Below the pieces are notes generated by a model. That model had not been told where the DNA came from, made no database searches, and saw only the letters and a list, made by a program, of their open reading frames with translations. DNA of 64,000 nucleotides from an uncultured Campylobacterales bacterium (GTDB lineage Bacteria > Campylobacterota > Campylobacteria > Campylobacterales > Arcobacteraceae), in contig CANLWY010000001.1 in NCBI GenBank assembly GCA_947494995.1, positions 124,001 to 188,000 on the forward strand, written 5' to 3'. Numbering within the stretch: position 1 is the stretch's first letter; every line of letters starts with the position of its first letter. The position numbers and the translations under genes were made by a program. Positions 1 to 7,830 of this stretch are shown in pieces.

Positions 1-918
1 TTCAGTATCGTAATCCTCATGTGTAGCACATTGAATATCGATATATTGTCTAGTGTCATCACAACCTTTAAGCTCTGTACTTTCAGCAACAAAAGCTTCA
101 TGTAGTGGCGGTAAAATATATGCTGCAATATCTTTATGAATAAGAAGTGTTTCTATAGAGTTACATACACCTGGTCTTTGTACTTTTGCATTAATTGCAA
201 TCTCTATTGCTTTATTATGATTTGCATCTTTATCAATAAATACGTGACAAAGTCCTTTATCATGTTTCACTACTGGAACAGTTGCATTTGTACTAACGTG
301 TTTAATTAATGCTTCTCCACCTCTTGGAACAATTAAATCTACATATTTATCTTGTTTGATTAATTTATCTACACCTTCTCTACTTGAATCTGGTAAAAGA
401 GAGATTGCTTGTTCTGGAAGTTTATTTTTTGCTAAAACATGTCTTAATACATTTGCAATAGCTTTATTTGAGTGTTCAGCTTCTTTTCCACCTTTTAAAA
501 CGCAAACATTTCCACTTTTAAAACAAAGAGCTGCTGTATCAGAAGTTACATTTGGTCTTGATTCATATATGATTCCAATTACTCCGATTGGAATAGATAC
601 TTTTTGGATATTTAATCCATTTTCAGTAACCCAGCCATCAAGCATTCTTCCTACTGGTTCTTTTAGCGTGGCAATTTCCCTAATTGCTTCTGCCATACCT
701 TCAACTCTTTCTCCTGTTAGTAAAAGTCTGTCAAGAAGTGCATCAGATAGACCACCTAGTTTACCAACACTCATATCTTTTTCATTGTTACTTACAATAA
801 AGTCACAGTGCTCCATAAGTGCATCTGCCATTTCAAGTAAAACTTTGTTTTTTACTTCACCACTTAGAGTAGCTATTTCTCTACTGATTTTTTTTGATTC
901 TTCTAAAAATTGTTGCAT
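1..918 (-). CDS. proA: Gamma-glutamyl phosphate reductase (ProA), 3' end beyond the window
   Basis: Glutamate-5-semialdehyde dehydrogenase reduces gamma-glutamyl phosphate with NADPH in proline synthesis (cytosol). I translated the minus strand from the ATG at 918: it opens MQQFLEESKKISREIATLSG and stays open to base 1, giving about 306 of the usual ~415 residues. Family signatures are visible: the nucleotide-binding stretch around VLKGGKEAEHSNKA, VDLIVPRGGEALI, and the catalytic-cysteine segment AKVQRPGVCNSIETLLI. The C-terminal quarter lies outside the window. No proB is seen on this side. The plus-strand open frame opposite is a shadow. Confidence is high because motifs and length to the cut agree. 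Confidence 0.95.
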   Translation of the reverse strand, partial: MQQFLEESKKISREIATLSGEVKNKVLLEMADALMEHCDFIVSNNEKDMSVGKLGGLSDALLDRLLLTGERVEGMAEAIREIATLKEPVGRMLDGWVTENGLNIQKVSIPIGVIGIIYESRPNVTSDTAALCFKSGNVCVLKGGKEAEHSNKAIANVLRHVLAKNKLPEQAISLLPDSSREGVDKLIKQDKYVDLIVPRGGEALIKHVSTNATVPVVKHDKGLCHVFIDKDANHNKAIEIAINAKVQRPGVCNSIETLLIHKDIAAYILPPLHEAFVAESTELKGCDDTRQYIDIQCATHEDYDTE

Positions 919-1004
919 GTAAGTTTTTCCTATGTTATTTACATTATGGATAATTTTATCTAAAAAATTCTTTTAAATAGTGTCTTGAAGAGGTTTTGTT
1001 GGTG

Positions 1005-1029
1005 AAAGTAGCAGTACTACTGCTACTTT
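1005..1029 (-). terminator. Stem-loop after trxA
   Basis: A perfect 10-base inverted repeat (1005-1014 with 1020-1029, 5-base loop) lies 16 bases beyond the trxA stop on the minus strand. It is followed there only by a short T stretch, so it is a plausible but modest intrinsic terminator separating trxA from proA. Confidence 0.6.
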
Positions 1030-1044
1030 TTATATACTAAGTTA

Positions 1045-1362
1045 TTATAATTGTGCGTTAATTTTGTCAGCTAATGCTTGTTTAGATTGTGCACCGATAA
1101 CTTGGTCAACAATTTCTCCGTCTTTCATAAATAAAATTGTTGGAACTGATCTAACACCATATTTAACTGCTAAATCTTGTTGTTCGTCTGTATTTACTTT
1201 ACAAATGTTTGCTTTTCCATCAAACTCAGTTGCTAATTCATCAATAACGGGAGAGATCATTCTACAAGGTCCACACCATGGAGCCCAAAAGTCTACTAAA
1301 GATACACCAGTACCTACTGTAGCATCAAAGTTATCTGCGTTTAATTCAATATATCCTGCCAT
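1045..1362 (-). CDS. trxA: Thioredoxin
   Basis: Small cytosolic dithiol-disulfide oxidoreductase that keeps protein thiols reduced using thioredoxin reductase. The 105-residue product has the active site WCGPC at residues 29-33, the buried Asp of the DFWAPWC strand, and the cis-proline loop SVPTI, so it is a full-length classical thioredoxin with no extra domain. An AAGGATATTTT site precedes the ATG. It is divergent from an HxlR-type regulator at 1509; the 146-base space between them holds a long perfect palindrome (1441-1462), so shared redox control is possible. No trxB lies within the window. Confidence 0.97.
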   Translation of the reverse strand: MAGYIELNADNFDATVGTGVSLVDFWAPWCGPCRMISPVIDELATEFDGKANICKVNTDEQQDLAVKYGVRSVPTILFMKDGEIVDQVIGAQSKQALADKINAQL

Positions 1363-1440
1363 AAAATATCCTTTTTTATTTTTTGTTGCAGAAGTTTAGC
1401 GCAATAGTGAAACAAAGTCAAGTACATACTAAATAGTTTT

Positions 1441-1462
1441 ATAGTTACCTTTAAGTAACTAT
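1441..1462. promoter_or_regulatory. Perfect 22-base palindrome between trxA and the HxlR gene
   Basis: Two 8-base arms (ATAGTTAC and GTAACTAT) flank a 6-base spacer, 47 bases before the HxlR-family start and 79 bases before the trxA start. HxlR regulators bind as dimers to dyad sites, usually in their own promoter, so this is the best operator candidate for the gene at 1509. That assignment is inference. Confidence 0.5.
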
Positions 1463-1508
1463 TAACTTTGTTTCTTCTAGAATTATAAAAAAGGATTAGG
1501 GGATTATT

Positions 1509-1865
1509 ATGGAGAGCAAACAATATAATTGTTTTTTTCAATTAGCAACTGATATGATTGGTGGTAAATGGAAAGGCATGGTTCTTTGGGCACTTAAAAA
1601 GGGTGTGAAAAGAAATGGTGAACTAAAAAGAATGATTCCTAATATCTCTCAAAAAATGCTAACACAACAACTTCGTGAACTTGAAGACGTTGGTATTGTA
1701 CAAAGAATTGTATATCCTGAAATTCCTCCAAAAGTAGAGTATAAACTAACAGAAAAGGGGGAAAAGTTAATTCCTATATTAGAAAAGCTACATGATTGGG
1801 GAAAGGAATATGCTTCAGATAACAAGATTAAATTAAGTCAAGATGAAAATTGTATTTTAGATTAA
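1509..1865 (+). CDS. HxlR-family winged-helix transcriptional regulator (first of two)
   Basis: DNA-binding regulator of 118 residues, the normal length for HxlR/YodB proteins. The signature core is present: IGGKWKGMVLWAL, then NISQKMLTQQLRELEDVGIV for the recognition helix and wing, and VEYKLTEKGEKL. A single N-terminal cysteine (Cys8) sits at the position used by YodB, QsrR and HypR to sense quinones, aldehydes or oxidants. A good AAGGATTAGGG site precedes the ATG. It is followed after 4 bases by a YkgJ-type cysteine cluster gene and is probably co-transcribed with it. A second HxlR gene lies at 3554. Target and ligand are unknown. Confidence 0.9.
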   Translation: MESKQYNCFFQLATDMIGGKWKGMVLWALKKGVKRNGELKRMIPNISQKMLTQQLRELEDVGIVQRIVYPEIPPKVEYKLTEKGEKLIPILEKLHDWGKEYASDNKIKLSQDENCILD

Positions 1866-1869
1866 TATT

Positions 1870-2469
1870 ATGAAAAAATTTATTAATACAAAACTAAATC
1901 CTTTTTTTACTTTTAGTTCATGTGACATATGTGAATCAAAATGTTGTGATGGCAGAAATGGTACAGTTTTTTCACAATTGCTTTTAGAAGACTTTGAATT
2001 GGTATCAAAGAGGTTTCCAATAGTTTTTTTATTAGGAGATTTAGGTTTCCTAAAACCTGTAATTCTATTAACAAATGGAAAATCTTATTGTAGATATCTA
2101 AAAGATAGTAAATGCAGTATATATGAAACTAGACCGAGTATATGCAGAGTTTATCCTTTAAGTCCTCACTTAACAAATGATATATTTATTGATACTTTAT
2201 GTCCAGCAGTAAATGAAAAAGGTAATATTCTTATAAACAATGGAATTATTACTCAAAAGAGTTTTAATAATGAAATATTTGATAATTATAAAGATAAATA
2301 CATAAATATGCATCTTCATTTTGAAAATTATAATAATAAAGAAAACTTAGAAGTCTTAATAGAAATTGCTGGAGATACTTTCTATAAATTTAAAGAGGAT
2401 TTTAATGATAAATATCTAAAAATACATCAATCCTCTTTAAAAAATTTTGATGGATATTTTACAACTTAA
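1870..2469 (+). CDS. YkgJ-type cysteine-cluster (zinc/iron-chelating domain) protein
   Basis: 199-residue protein with the CxxCxxxCC arrangement of the YkgJ/CxxCxxCC family near the N-terminus (CDICESKCCDG) and the second cysteine set CRYLKDSKCSIYETRPSICR, where the family consensus is C...C..Y..RP..C. These cysteines are thought to bind zinc or an iron-sulfur cluster; biochemical function is not established. The C-terminal half (residues ~100-199) is charged with no recognised domain. It starts 4 bases after the upstream HxlR gene and ends 11 bases inside the convergent YhdH-type gene. Confidence 0.8.
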   Translation: MKKFINTKLNPFFTFSSCDICESKCCDGRNGTVFSQLLLEDFELVSKRFPIVFLLGDLGFLKPVILLTNGKSYCRYLKDSKCSIYETRPSICRVYPLSPHLTNDIFIDTLCPAVNEKGNILINNGIITQKSFNNEIFDNYKDKYINMHLHFENYNNKENLEVLIEIAGDTFYKFKEDFNDKYLKIHQSSLKNFDGYFTT

Positions 2470-3436
2470 CTAAATATCTTCCTACAGCTTTCCCTTCAAG
2501 TAGTGCTTTATAGGCCTCTTTTATTTCATCTAAACTTATTTCATTTGTTAAATTTTCTAGACTATTTATTTTAAAGTCTCCTGCAATTTTTTTCCATGCA
2601 GCTACTTTTTTTTCTCTTTTTGCTTCAACAGAGTCAATACCTATAAGTCTTACTCCTCTTAAAATAAATGGAAATACATTTGTAGGAAGTTCATGAGAAG
2701 AAGTTAATCCACAACATGTAGCTACTCCATCATATTTGATTAGTTTAAGTGCTTCTGCTAAGATGTTTCCCCCAACAGTATCAATAACTCCATCATATTT
2801 TTCACTTCCCATTGGTCTTTTGTTTTCAATATCAAAATCTTTTCTTAGTATGACTTCTTTAGCACCAAGCTCTTTTAAAAATGGAATCTTGTCTTCTTTC
2901 CCAGAAATTGCAGTTACTGAAAACCCAAGTTTGCTTAAAATTGATACTGCAATTGAACCAACACCTCCTGTTGCACCAGTTACAAGCACTTCTCCTGATG
3001 TAATATTGTTATTAAGTAATTCATTTACAGAAAGGGCAGCAGTAAGTCCTGCTGTTCCATAAGTCATTATCTCTTTATCTGAGATTCCTTTTGGTAGTTT
3101 TATAACCCAAGAGGCAGGAACTTTTACAAATTGGGCATGACCTCCATTTGTATTCATTCCCATATCATATCCAGTTACTAAAACTGCGTCACCTTTTGAA
3201 AATTCATTTGAGTTTGTTTCTTCAATTATTCCTGATACATCAATACCGGTAACATGAGGAAATACTCTTGTAACCCCAGGATTCCCTATAGAGCTTAATG
3301 CATCTTTAAAATTAAGTGAAGAGTATGTTACTTTAATTAATACTTCATTCTCTTCTATTTTAGGAATATCAATCTCTTGAATTCCAGACTTAAACTTCTT
3401 ATCTTCTATTTTTTCTACAATATAAGCTTTCATCAT
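2459..3436 (-). CDS. yhdH: YhdH/AcuI-type medium-chain oxidoreductase
   Basis: Zinc-free medium-chain dehydrogenase/reductase of the YhdH/YhfP family; characterised members are NADPH-dependent acryloyl-CoA reductases or quinone oxidoreductases. The 325-residue product has the GroES-like N-terminal domain with SSLNFKDALSSIGNPG and VTGIDVSG, and the nucleotide-binding segment VLVTGATGGVGSIAVSIL near residues 150-170. AGGAG sits 6 bases before the first ATG (3436), deciding between two adjacent methionines. It is divergent from the HxlR gene at 3554 across a 117-base region with repeated TACTAT elements, an arrangement typical of HxlR control of a detoxification reductase. It overlaps the YkgJ-type gene tail to tail by 11 bases. 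Confidence 0.9.
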   Translation of the reverse strand: MMKAYIVEKIEDKKFKSGIQEIDIPKIEENEVLIKVTYSSLNFKDALSSIGNPGVTRVFPHVTGIDVSGIIEETNSNEFSKGDAVLVTGYDMGMNTNGGHAQFVKVPASWVIKLPKGISDKEIMTYGTAGLTAALSVNELLNNNITSGEVLVTGATGGVGSIAVSILSKLGFSVTAISGKEDKIPFLKELGAKEVILRKDFDIENKRPMGSEKYDGVIDTVGGNILAEALKLIKYDGVATCCGLTSSHELPTNVFPFILRGVRLIGIDSVEAKREKKVAAWKKIAGDFKINSLENLTNEISLDEIKEAYKALLEGKAVGRYLVKL

Positions 3437-3506
3437 AAATAACTCCTATTTACTTTTTTAAAAATCTTAGCTAAAATATAACAAAAGAGCAAGAACTAAC
3501 AAAAAA

Positions 3507-3534
3507 CATAGGTACTATCTAAAAAGATACTATG
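3507..3534. promoter_or_regulatory. Repeat-rich operator candidate between yhdH and the second HxlR gene
   Basis: TACTAT occurs twice in direct orientation (3513-3518 and 3528-3533), and the outer halves CATAG (3507-3511) and CTATG (3530-3534) form an inverted repeat. It is the only symmetric element in the 117-base divergent intergenic region. Binding by the product of 3554 is inferred from position. Confidence 0.4.
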
Positions 3535-3553
3535 TGATTTACTGGAGTTTATA

Positions 3554-3895
3554 ATGAGTAAAGAACTTGAAATTAAAGAAAAATTTGAAAAATGTCCTGT
3601 TGAAACGGCCCTTGATGTATTAGCAGGAAAGTGGAAAATTTTAATCTTATGGTATCTACGACGGGATACTTTACGATTTAATGAGTTACAAAAAATGTTA
3701 CCAAGAATCACTCAAAAAATGTTAATTCAAAAGTTAAGAGAGTTAGAAGATGACGGAATAGTACATAGGGAAGTTTATCCAATAGTTCCTCCTAAAGTAG
3801 AGTATTCATTAACTGAGTATGGAAAGACTTTAAACCCTATCTTGAAGCAAATGTATTTTTGGGGAGAAATTCATAAAGAGAAATCATTTAATTAA
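3554..3895 (+). CDS. HxlR-family winged-helix transcriptional regulator (second)
   Basis: 113 residues with the HxlR core: CPVETALDVLAGKWKILIL, RITQKMLIQKLRELEDDGIV and VEYSLTEYGKTL. It shares about half its residues with the HxlR protein at 1509 by eye, so the two are paralogues. One cysteine (residue 14 of the translation) precedes the first helix, the sensing position in YodB-type members. It is divergent from yhdH, its likely target. Its last 8 bases overlap the convergent fetB-like gene. Confidence 0.9.
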   Translation: MSKELEIKEKFEKCPVETALDVLAGKWKILILWYLRRDTLRFNELQKMLPRITQKMLIQKLRELEDDGIVHREVYPIVPPKVEYSLTEYGKTLNPILKQMYFWGEIHKEKSFN

Positions 3896-4583
3896 CTTTC
3901 TCTTTTCCTTTTAATAAAAAATAGACTATTGTACTAATTCCTGCACTAGATAAAACCATAACCATAATTAAAATTTGATAACGTACTGCTACTAATGGGT
4001 CAACTCCTGAGAGAATTTGACCTGTCATCATCCCTGGAAGGGCTACAAGTCCCACAGCAAGTAGTGAGTTGATTTGAGGTATCATACATGCTTTAAAAGC
4101 TGTTTCTCTTGCTTTTTCATACTCAATTCTTATTCTTTCTTTTTCGAAGCGTTCAATAGCTAAAGACAGAGCATTCATTGTATTTGCAAATATCATCCCT
4201 GCAATAGGAATCACAAATCTGGGTTCATATAAGCTTTCTAAATCAAGAACAAATCCAACTATAAGTACTAAATGAATAACTCCTGATAAGGCAATTGCTG
4301 TGAATATCTGTTTATAGTGTTTTTTTGATTTATCTTTTGTAACACGAAGAGAAATCCATGTTGAAATAGTGATCATAAAAAGAATTATAAAAGTACCTAA
4401 AATTATATTTTTTGTCTCAAAAATAAATAAAAGAAGATATCCAATGGCTATTAACTGTATAAGCATTCTAGTAGTTGAATAAATGATTTCAGTAGAGTCA
4501 CCAGTCCATTTTTTATAGTAATACCATACAAAAATAAGGGGGATTAGTGTTAGTGATAAGTTAAAAAAAGAGATAGTCTGCAT
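3888..4583 (-). CDS. fetB: FetB/UPF0014-type membrane permease, no partner ATPase nearby
   Basis: 231-residue integral membrane protein with about six or seven hydrophobic segments and the family signature region MIFANTMNALSLAIERF followed by MIPQINSLLAVGLVALPGMMTGQILSG. In E. coli FetB pairs with the ATPase FetA in an ABC system linked to iron export and peroxide resistance. No FetA-like ATPase is adjacent or elsewhere in the window, which is unusual. It starts 4 bases after the gpsA stop with a weak ribosome site, so it may depend on translational coupling to gpsA. Confidence 0.85.
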   Translation of the reverse strand: MQTISFFNLSLTLIPLIFVWYYYKKWTGDSTEIIYSTTRMLIQLIAIGYLLLFIFETKNIILGTFIILFMITISTWISLRVTKDKSKKHYKQIFTAIALSGVIHLVLIVGFVLDLESLYEPRFVIPIAGMIFANTMNALSLAIERFEKERIRIEYEKARETAFKACMIPQINSLLAVGLVALPGMMTGQILSGVDPLVAVRYQILIMVMVLSSAGISTIVYFLLKGKEKVN

Positions 4584-4586
4584 TTT

Positions 4587-5483
4587 TTAACTTTTTAATA
4601 AGTCCTTTAGACTATCTAGTGGGTTTTTACCATCGAGGATAAATTTAACCTCATTTGCTATTGGAGTGTAGATTTCATGATCTTCAGATAGTTTATAAAC
4701 AGCTTGTGCAGTCATAACGCCTTCTGCTACTTCTCCCAGTTCTTCAAGTATAGTGTCTAGTGATTTCCCTTCTGCAAGTCCTAATCCTACTCTATAGTTT
4801 CTACTAAGTGTACTACTTGCTGTTAAAAATAAGTCACCTGCTCCTGATAATCCTACAAAAGATGATTTTTTAGCTCCAAAATGAAGACCAAATCTTTGCA
4901 TTTCTACTAAACCTCTTGAAATAAGCGAGGCTCTAGCATTATTTCCTAAGTTTAAGCCTGCACAAATACCTGAAGCAATAGCTAGAACATTCTTATATGC
5001 TCCTGCAACTTCTGCACCTATAACATCTTTTGAGTAATAGGTTTTTAAAAAGTTAGGAAAAAATGGTGCAAATTCATCATATAGTTCTTTAGAAGTGGAG
5101 TTTATTACAATTGCTGCTGGAAGTCCTTTGATAACTTCTGCTGCAAAAGAGGGACCAGAGATAAAACCTATATTTTTTTCTGGTACAAATTGAGCATAAA
5201 TCTCATTTAAAAACTCACCTGTATTTGCTTCAATACCTTTTGAGGCAACAAGTATCTTTTGTCCTTTAAATACAAAGTTATCTTTTAGCCATTGTTTTAT
5301 TTGTTGGGCGGGAATAGCAATAACTAAGTATTCACAATCCATTGCAGTATTTAAATCAACAAAATTTTTGATCTCTTTTTTTGTTCTTGATGTTATTAAA
5401 CACTCTTGATTTTGACTAAGGGCAAAATGTAGGGCTTGACCCCATTTCCCTGCTCCAATTACTGCAATAGAATTTTTTCTCAT
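4587..5483 (-). CDS. gpsA: NAD(P)-dependent glycerol-3-phosphate dehydrogenase
   Basis: Makes sn-glycerol 3-phosphate from dihydroxyacetone phosphate for phospholipid synthesis (cytosol). The 298-residue product starts with the nucleotide-binding loop GAGKWGQALHFALS, has the family stretch GFISGPSFAAEVIKGLPAA, the catalytic-lysine region GAYKNVLAIASGICAGLNLG, and GLSGAGDLFLTASS. It is slightly short relative to E. coli GpsA (~339) but typical for Campylobacterota. It abuts gatB directly (stop at 5484, start at 5483), so it is probably the second gene of a gatB-gpsA-fetB operon. Confidence 0.96.
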   Translation of the reverse strand: MRKNSIAVIGAGKWGQALHFALSQNQECLITSRTKKEIKNFVDLNTAMDCEYLVIAIPAQQIKQWLKDNFVFKGQKILVASKGIEANTGEFLNEIYAQFVPEKNIGFISGPSFAAEVIKGLPAAIVINSTSKELYDEFAPFFPNFLKTYYSKDVIGAEVAGAYKNVLAIASGICAGLNLGNNARASLISRGLVEMQRFGLHFGAKKSSFVGLSGAGDLFLTASSTLSRNYRVGLGLAEGKSLDTILEELGEVAEGVMTAQAVYKLSEDHEIYTPIANEVKFILDGKNPLDSLKDLLKS

Positions 5484-6920
5484 TTATGATAATCTTTGTT
5501 TTAGTAGTTCATTTACTTTTGCTGGGTTTGCAGAACCTTTTGATGCTTTCATTGTTTGACCAACAAAGAATCCAAATAATTTCTCTTTTCCACCTTTATA
5601 TTCTGCTACTTTATCTTCATTTGCAGCTAAAATACCATCAATAATATCTAGAATAGCTCCATCATCTGATACTTGTTTTAATCCTAGCTCATCAATTACT
5701 GCATCTACTTCAACTTCTGGTTTTTCCATTAGGTAATCAAGTACTTCTTTAGCAGCTTTTCCAGAAATAGCTCCACTCTCAATTGCTTTTACAACTTCTG
5801 CTAGTTTTTTAGCTTGAACTGGAGAGTTCTCTAGGTTCATACCTTCTGTAAATCTAGCTGGTAATTCAACTGTCAACCATGTTGCTGCATTTTTACCAGC
5901 GATTCCTTCTTTCATCATTTCATCAAAGAAGTTTGCTGTTTCTAAAGAAGCAGTGATAACAGAAGCATCATACTCTTTAATTCCAAACTCACTTACAAAT
6001 CTTTCTTTCTTTTCATCAGGTAGTTCAGGAATTTGTGAAAACTTTTCTAACATTTCATCAGGAATAATTACAGGTAAAAGGTCTGGATCTGGGAAATATC
6101 TATAATCAGCTGCATCTTCTTTACCTCTCATAGATCTAGTTTCACCCTTTTCTGGATCAAATAGTCTTGTTTCTTGAACAATCTCTGTATCATGAATCCC
6201 ATCTTCCCAAGCCTCAATATGTCTTTGTACTTCATATTTAATTGCTTTTTCAATGAATTTAAATGAGTTCATATTTTTGATTTCACATCTTGTGTATAAC
6301 TTATCATCACCTTTTGGTCTAATAGATACATTTACATCTGCTCTAAAAGAACCTTCTTGCATATTTGCATCAGAGATTCCAAGGTATCTTACAATTGAGT
6401 GTAGTTTTTTAAGATATAAAATTGCTTCTTCCGCAGATCTCATATCAGGTTCAGAAACGATTTCAAGAAGTGGCGTTCCTGCTCTGTTTAAATCTACATG
6501 AGAAACATTTCCTGCATGAATATTTTTACCTGCATCATTTTCTAAGTGAGCTCTTGTAACTCCTATCTTTTTTGAACTTCCATCTTCAAAATCAATTGTT
6601 AATTCACCAAGTCCTACAACTGGTACTTCAAATTGAGAGATTTGATAACCAGATGGTAAGTCTGGGTAGAAATAGTTTTTTCTATTGAATATTGATTTTT
6701 GATTAATTTTTGATTTAAGAGCAGTTCCAAGCATAATTGCTTTATGAACAGCTTCTTTGTTTAAAACTGGTAATGCTCCTGGAAGTCCTAAACAAGTTGG
6801 ACATACATTTGTATTTGGTTTTTCCCCAAAACTTGTTGCACATGAACAAAAAAGCTTTGATTTAGTATTTAATTGTGCGTGAACTTCAAGTCCTATAATA
6901 ACTTCAAACATTCCTGACAT
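5484..6920 (-). CDS. gatB: Aspartyl/glutamyl-tRNA(Asn/Gln) amidotransferase subunit B
   Basis: Subunit B of GatCAB, which binds mischarged Glu-tRNA(Gln) or Asp-tRNA(Asn) and with GatA converts it to the amide. The 478 residues match the family length: [20 protein letters not shown] near the start with zinc-site cysteines (FCSC ... NVCPTC), the [20 protein letters not shown] signature, and a C-terminal GatB/YqeY helical domain ending in the tRNA-binding tail ([16 protein letters not shown]). An AAGGAAAC site precedes the ATG chosen. gatA and gatC are not in the window. Confidence 0.97.
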   Translation of the reverse strand: MSGMFEVIIGLEVHAQLNTKSKLFCSCATSFGEKPNTNVCPTCLGLPGALPVLNKEAVHKAIMLGTALKSKINQKSIFNRKNYFYPDLPSGYQISQFEVPVVGLGELTIDFEDGSSKKIGVTRAHLENDAGKNIHAGNVSHVDLNRAGTPLLEIVSEPDMRSAEEAILYLKKLHSIVRYLGISDANMQEGSFRADVNVSIRPKGDDKLYTRCEIKNMNSFKFIEKAIKYEVQRHIEAWEDGIHDTEIVQETRLFDPEKGETRSMRGKEDAADYRYFPDPDLLPVIIPDEMLEKFSQIPELPDEKKERFVSEFGIKEYDASVITASLETANFFDEMMKEGIAGKNAATWLTVELPARFTEGMNLENSPVQAKKLAEVVKAIESGAISGKAAKEVLDYLMEKPEVEVDAVIDELGLKQVSDDGAILDIIDGILAANEDKVAEYKGGKEKLFGFFVGQTMKASKGSANPAKVNELLKQRLS

Positions 6921-6934
6921 CTGTTTCCTTCTTT

Positions 6935-7759
6935 TTATCTTAGTATTTTTATATCTGCAGATAGTTTTAGTTTTTCAAAATAGTCTTTTAAATATTTTTT
7001 CTCTCTATCTTGCATTACAATATTAAAAATTCTGTCTCTTACATCTTCAAATTTAATTGTTTGTTGATTTTCTTTTTGTCTAATTAAAAGAGTTACAAAC
7101 TGTTTATTAGATGTAAAAATTGGTGTAAATTGATTCATTTTTGTTTCATTGATAATATATCTTAATTGAGGGTTTAAGTTAGTTTGGTCTAAATCAATTG
7201 GTGCTTTACTTACCCCTGGAATATCTGCCATTGGATTTCTCATTATCTCTTGTAAATCAGCTTTATTTTTAGAAGAGTATTGAATTGCTTTTACATTTGA
7301 AGCCATTTGAAACATTGAGGTATTATTTTCATAATAGATTTTTAAATCTTTTTCATTTGCGATTTTTAAATTTCCACGAACAAGTTTATCAGTTAGTTTC
7401 TGTCTAATAATCAATTGCTTAGTTTGATTTTCATATCTATCATAATCATTATACTTTTGCTTGATAATCGATTTAAATGTATATAAATCCATTCCATTTG
7501 AAGCAGCAAGCTTTTCTAAGTAATTATTTACGTCAAACACATCTGCTGTAATATTATGTTTTTCTACAAGTTGTGAGAATAGTACTTCATCAACTAATTG
7601 GCTAACAGCTTCCTCTTTTGATAGTTTTCTTTCAAACTTCTTTTTTTCTATATCAAATAGTGTAATTGGGTCATCATTAACAACTAGTGCGATTGCATCT
7701 ACTAAACCTGCAGAGGCTACACTTGCAGATAATAAGAAGGCGAAAAGTAGTTTCTTCAT
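6935..7759 (-). CDS. Periplasmic SurA-like peptidyl-prolyl isomerase/chaperone
   Basis: Exported protein of 274 residues; signal peptide [19 protein letters not shown] SurA N-terminal chaperone-like domain follows ([20 protein letters not shown] to about residue 120), then a diverged parvulin-like region. Proteins of this layout (Campylobacter PEB4, Helicobacter HP0175) assist outer-membrane protein folding. I chose the ATG at 7759, 12 codons inside the longest open frame, because AAAGGATTAA stands directly before it and it begins a proper signal peptide. gatB follows after 14 bases. Confidence 0.85.
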   Translation of the reverse strand: MKKLLFAFLLSASVASAGLVDAIALVVNDDPITLFDIEKKKFERKLSKEEAVSQLVDEVLFSQLVEKHNITADVFDVNNYLEKLAASNGMDLYTFKSIIKQKYNDYDRYENQTKQLIIRQKLTDKLVRGNLKIANEKDLKIYYENNTSMFQMASNVKAIQYSSKNKADLQEIMRNPMADIPGVSKAPIDLDQTNLNPQLRYIINETKMNQFTPIFTSNKQFVTLLIRQKENQQTIKFEDVRDRIFNIVMQDREKKYLKDYFEKLKLSADIKILR

Positions 7760-7830
7760 TTTAATCCTTTCTATTAAAAACAGACATTTTACCAAAAAAA
7801 TGGTAAATATCTGTTTTTGTATAAAAAAGA

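Noticed and set aside
356-922. Plus-strand 188-residue frame at the left end
   Set aside because: It is the antisense of proA, with no ribosome site; the same holds for the other frames opposite assigned genes, such as 8510-9055 and 11575-12015.
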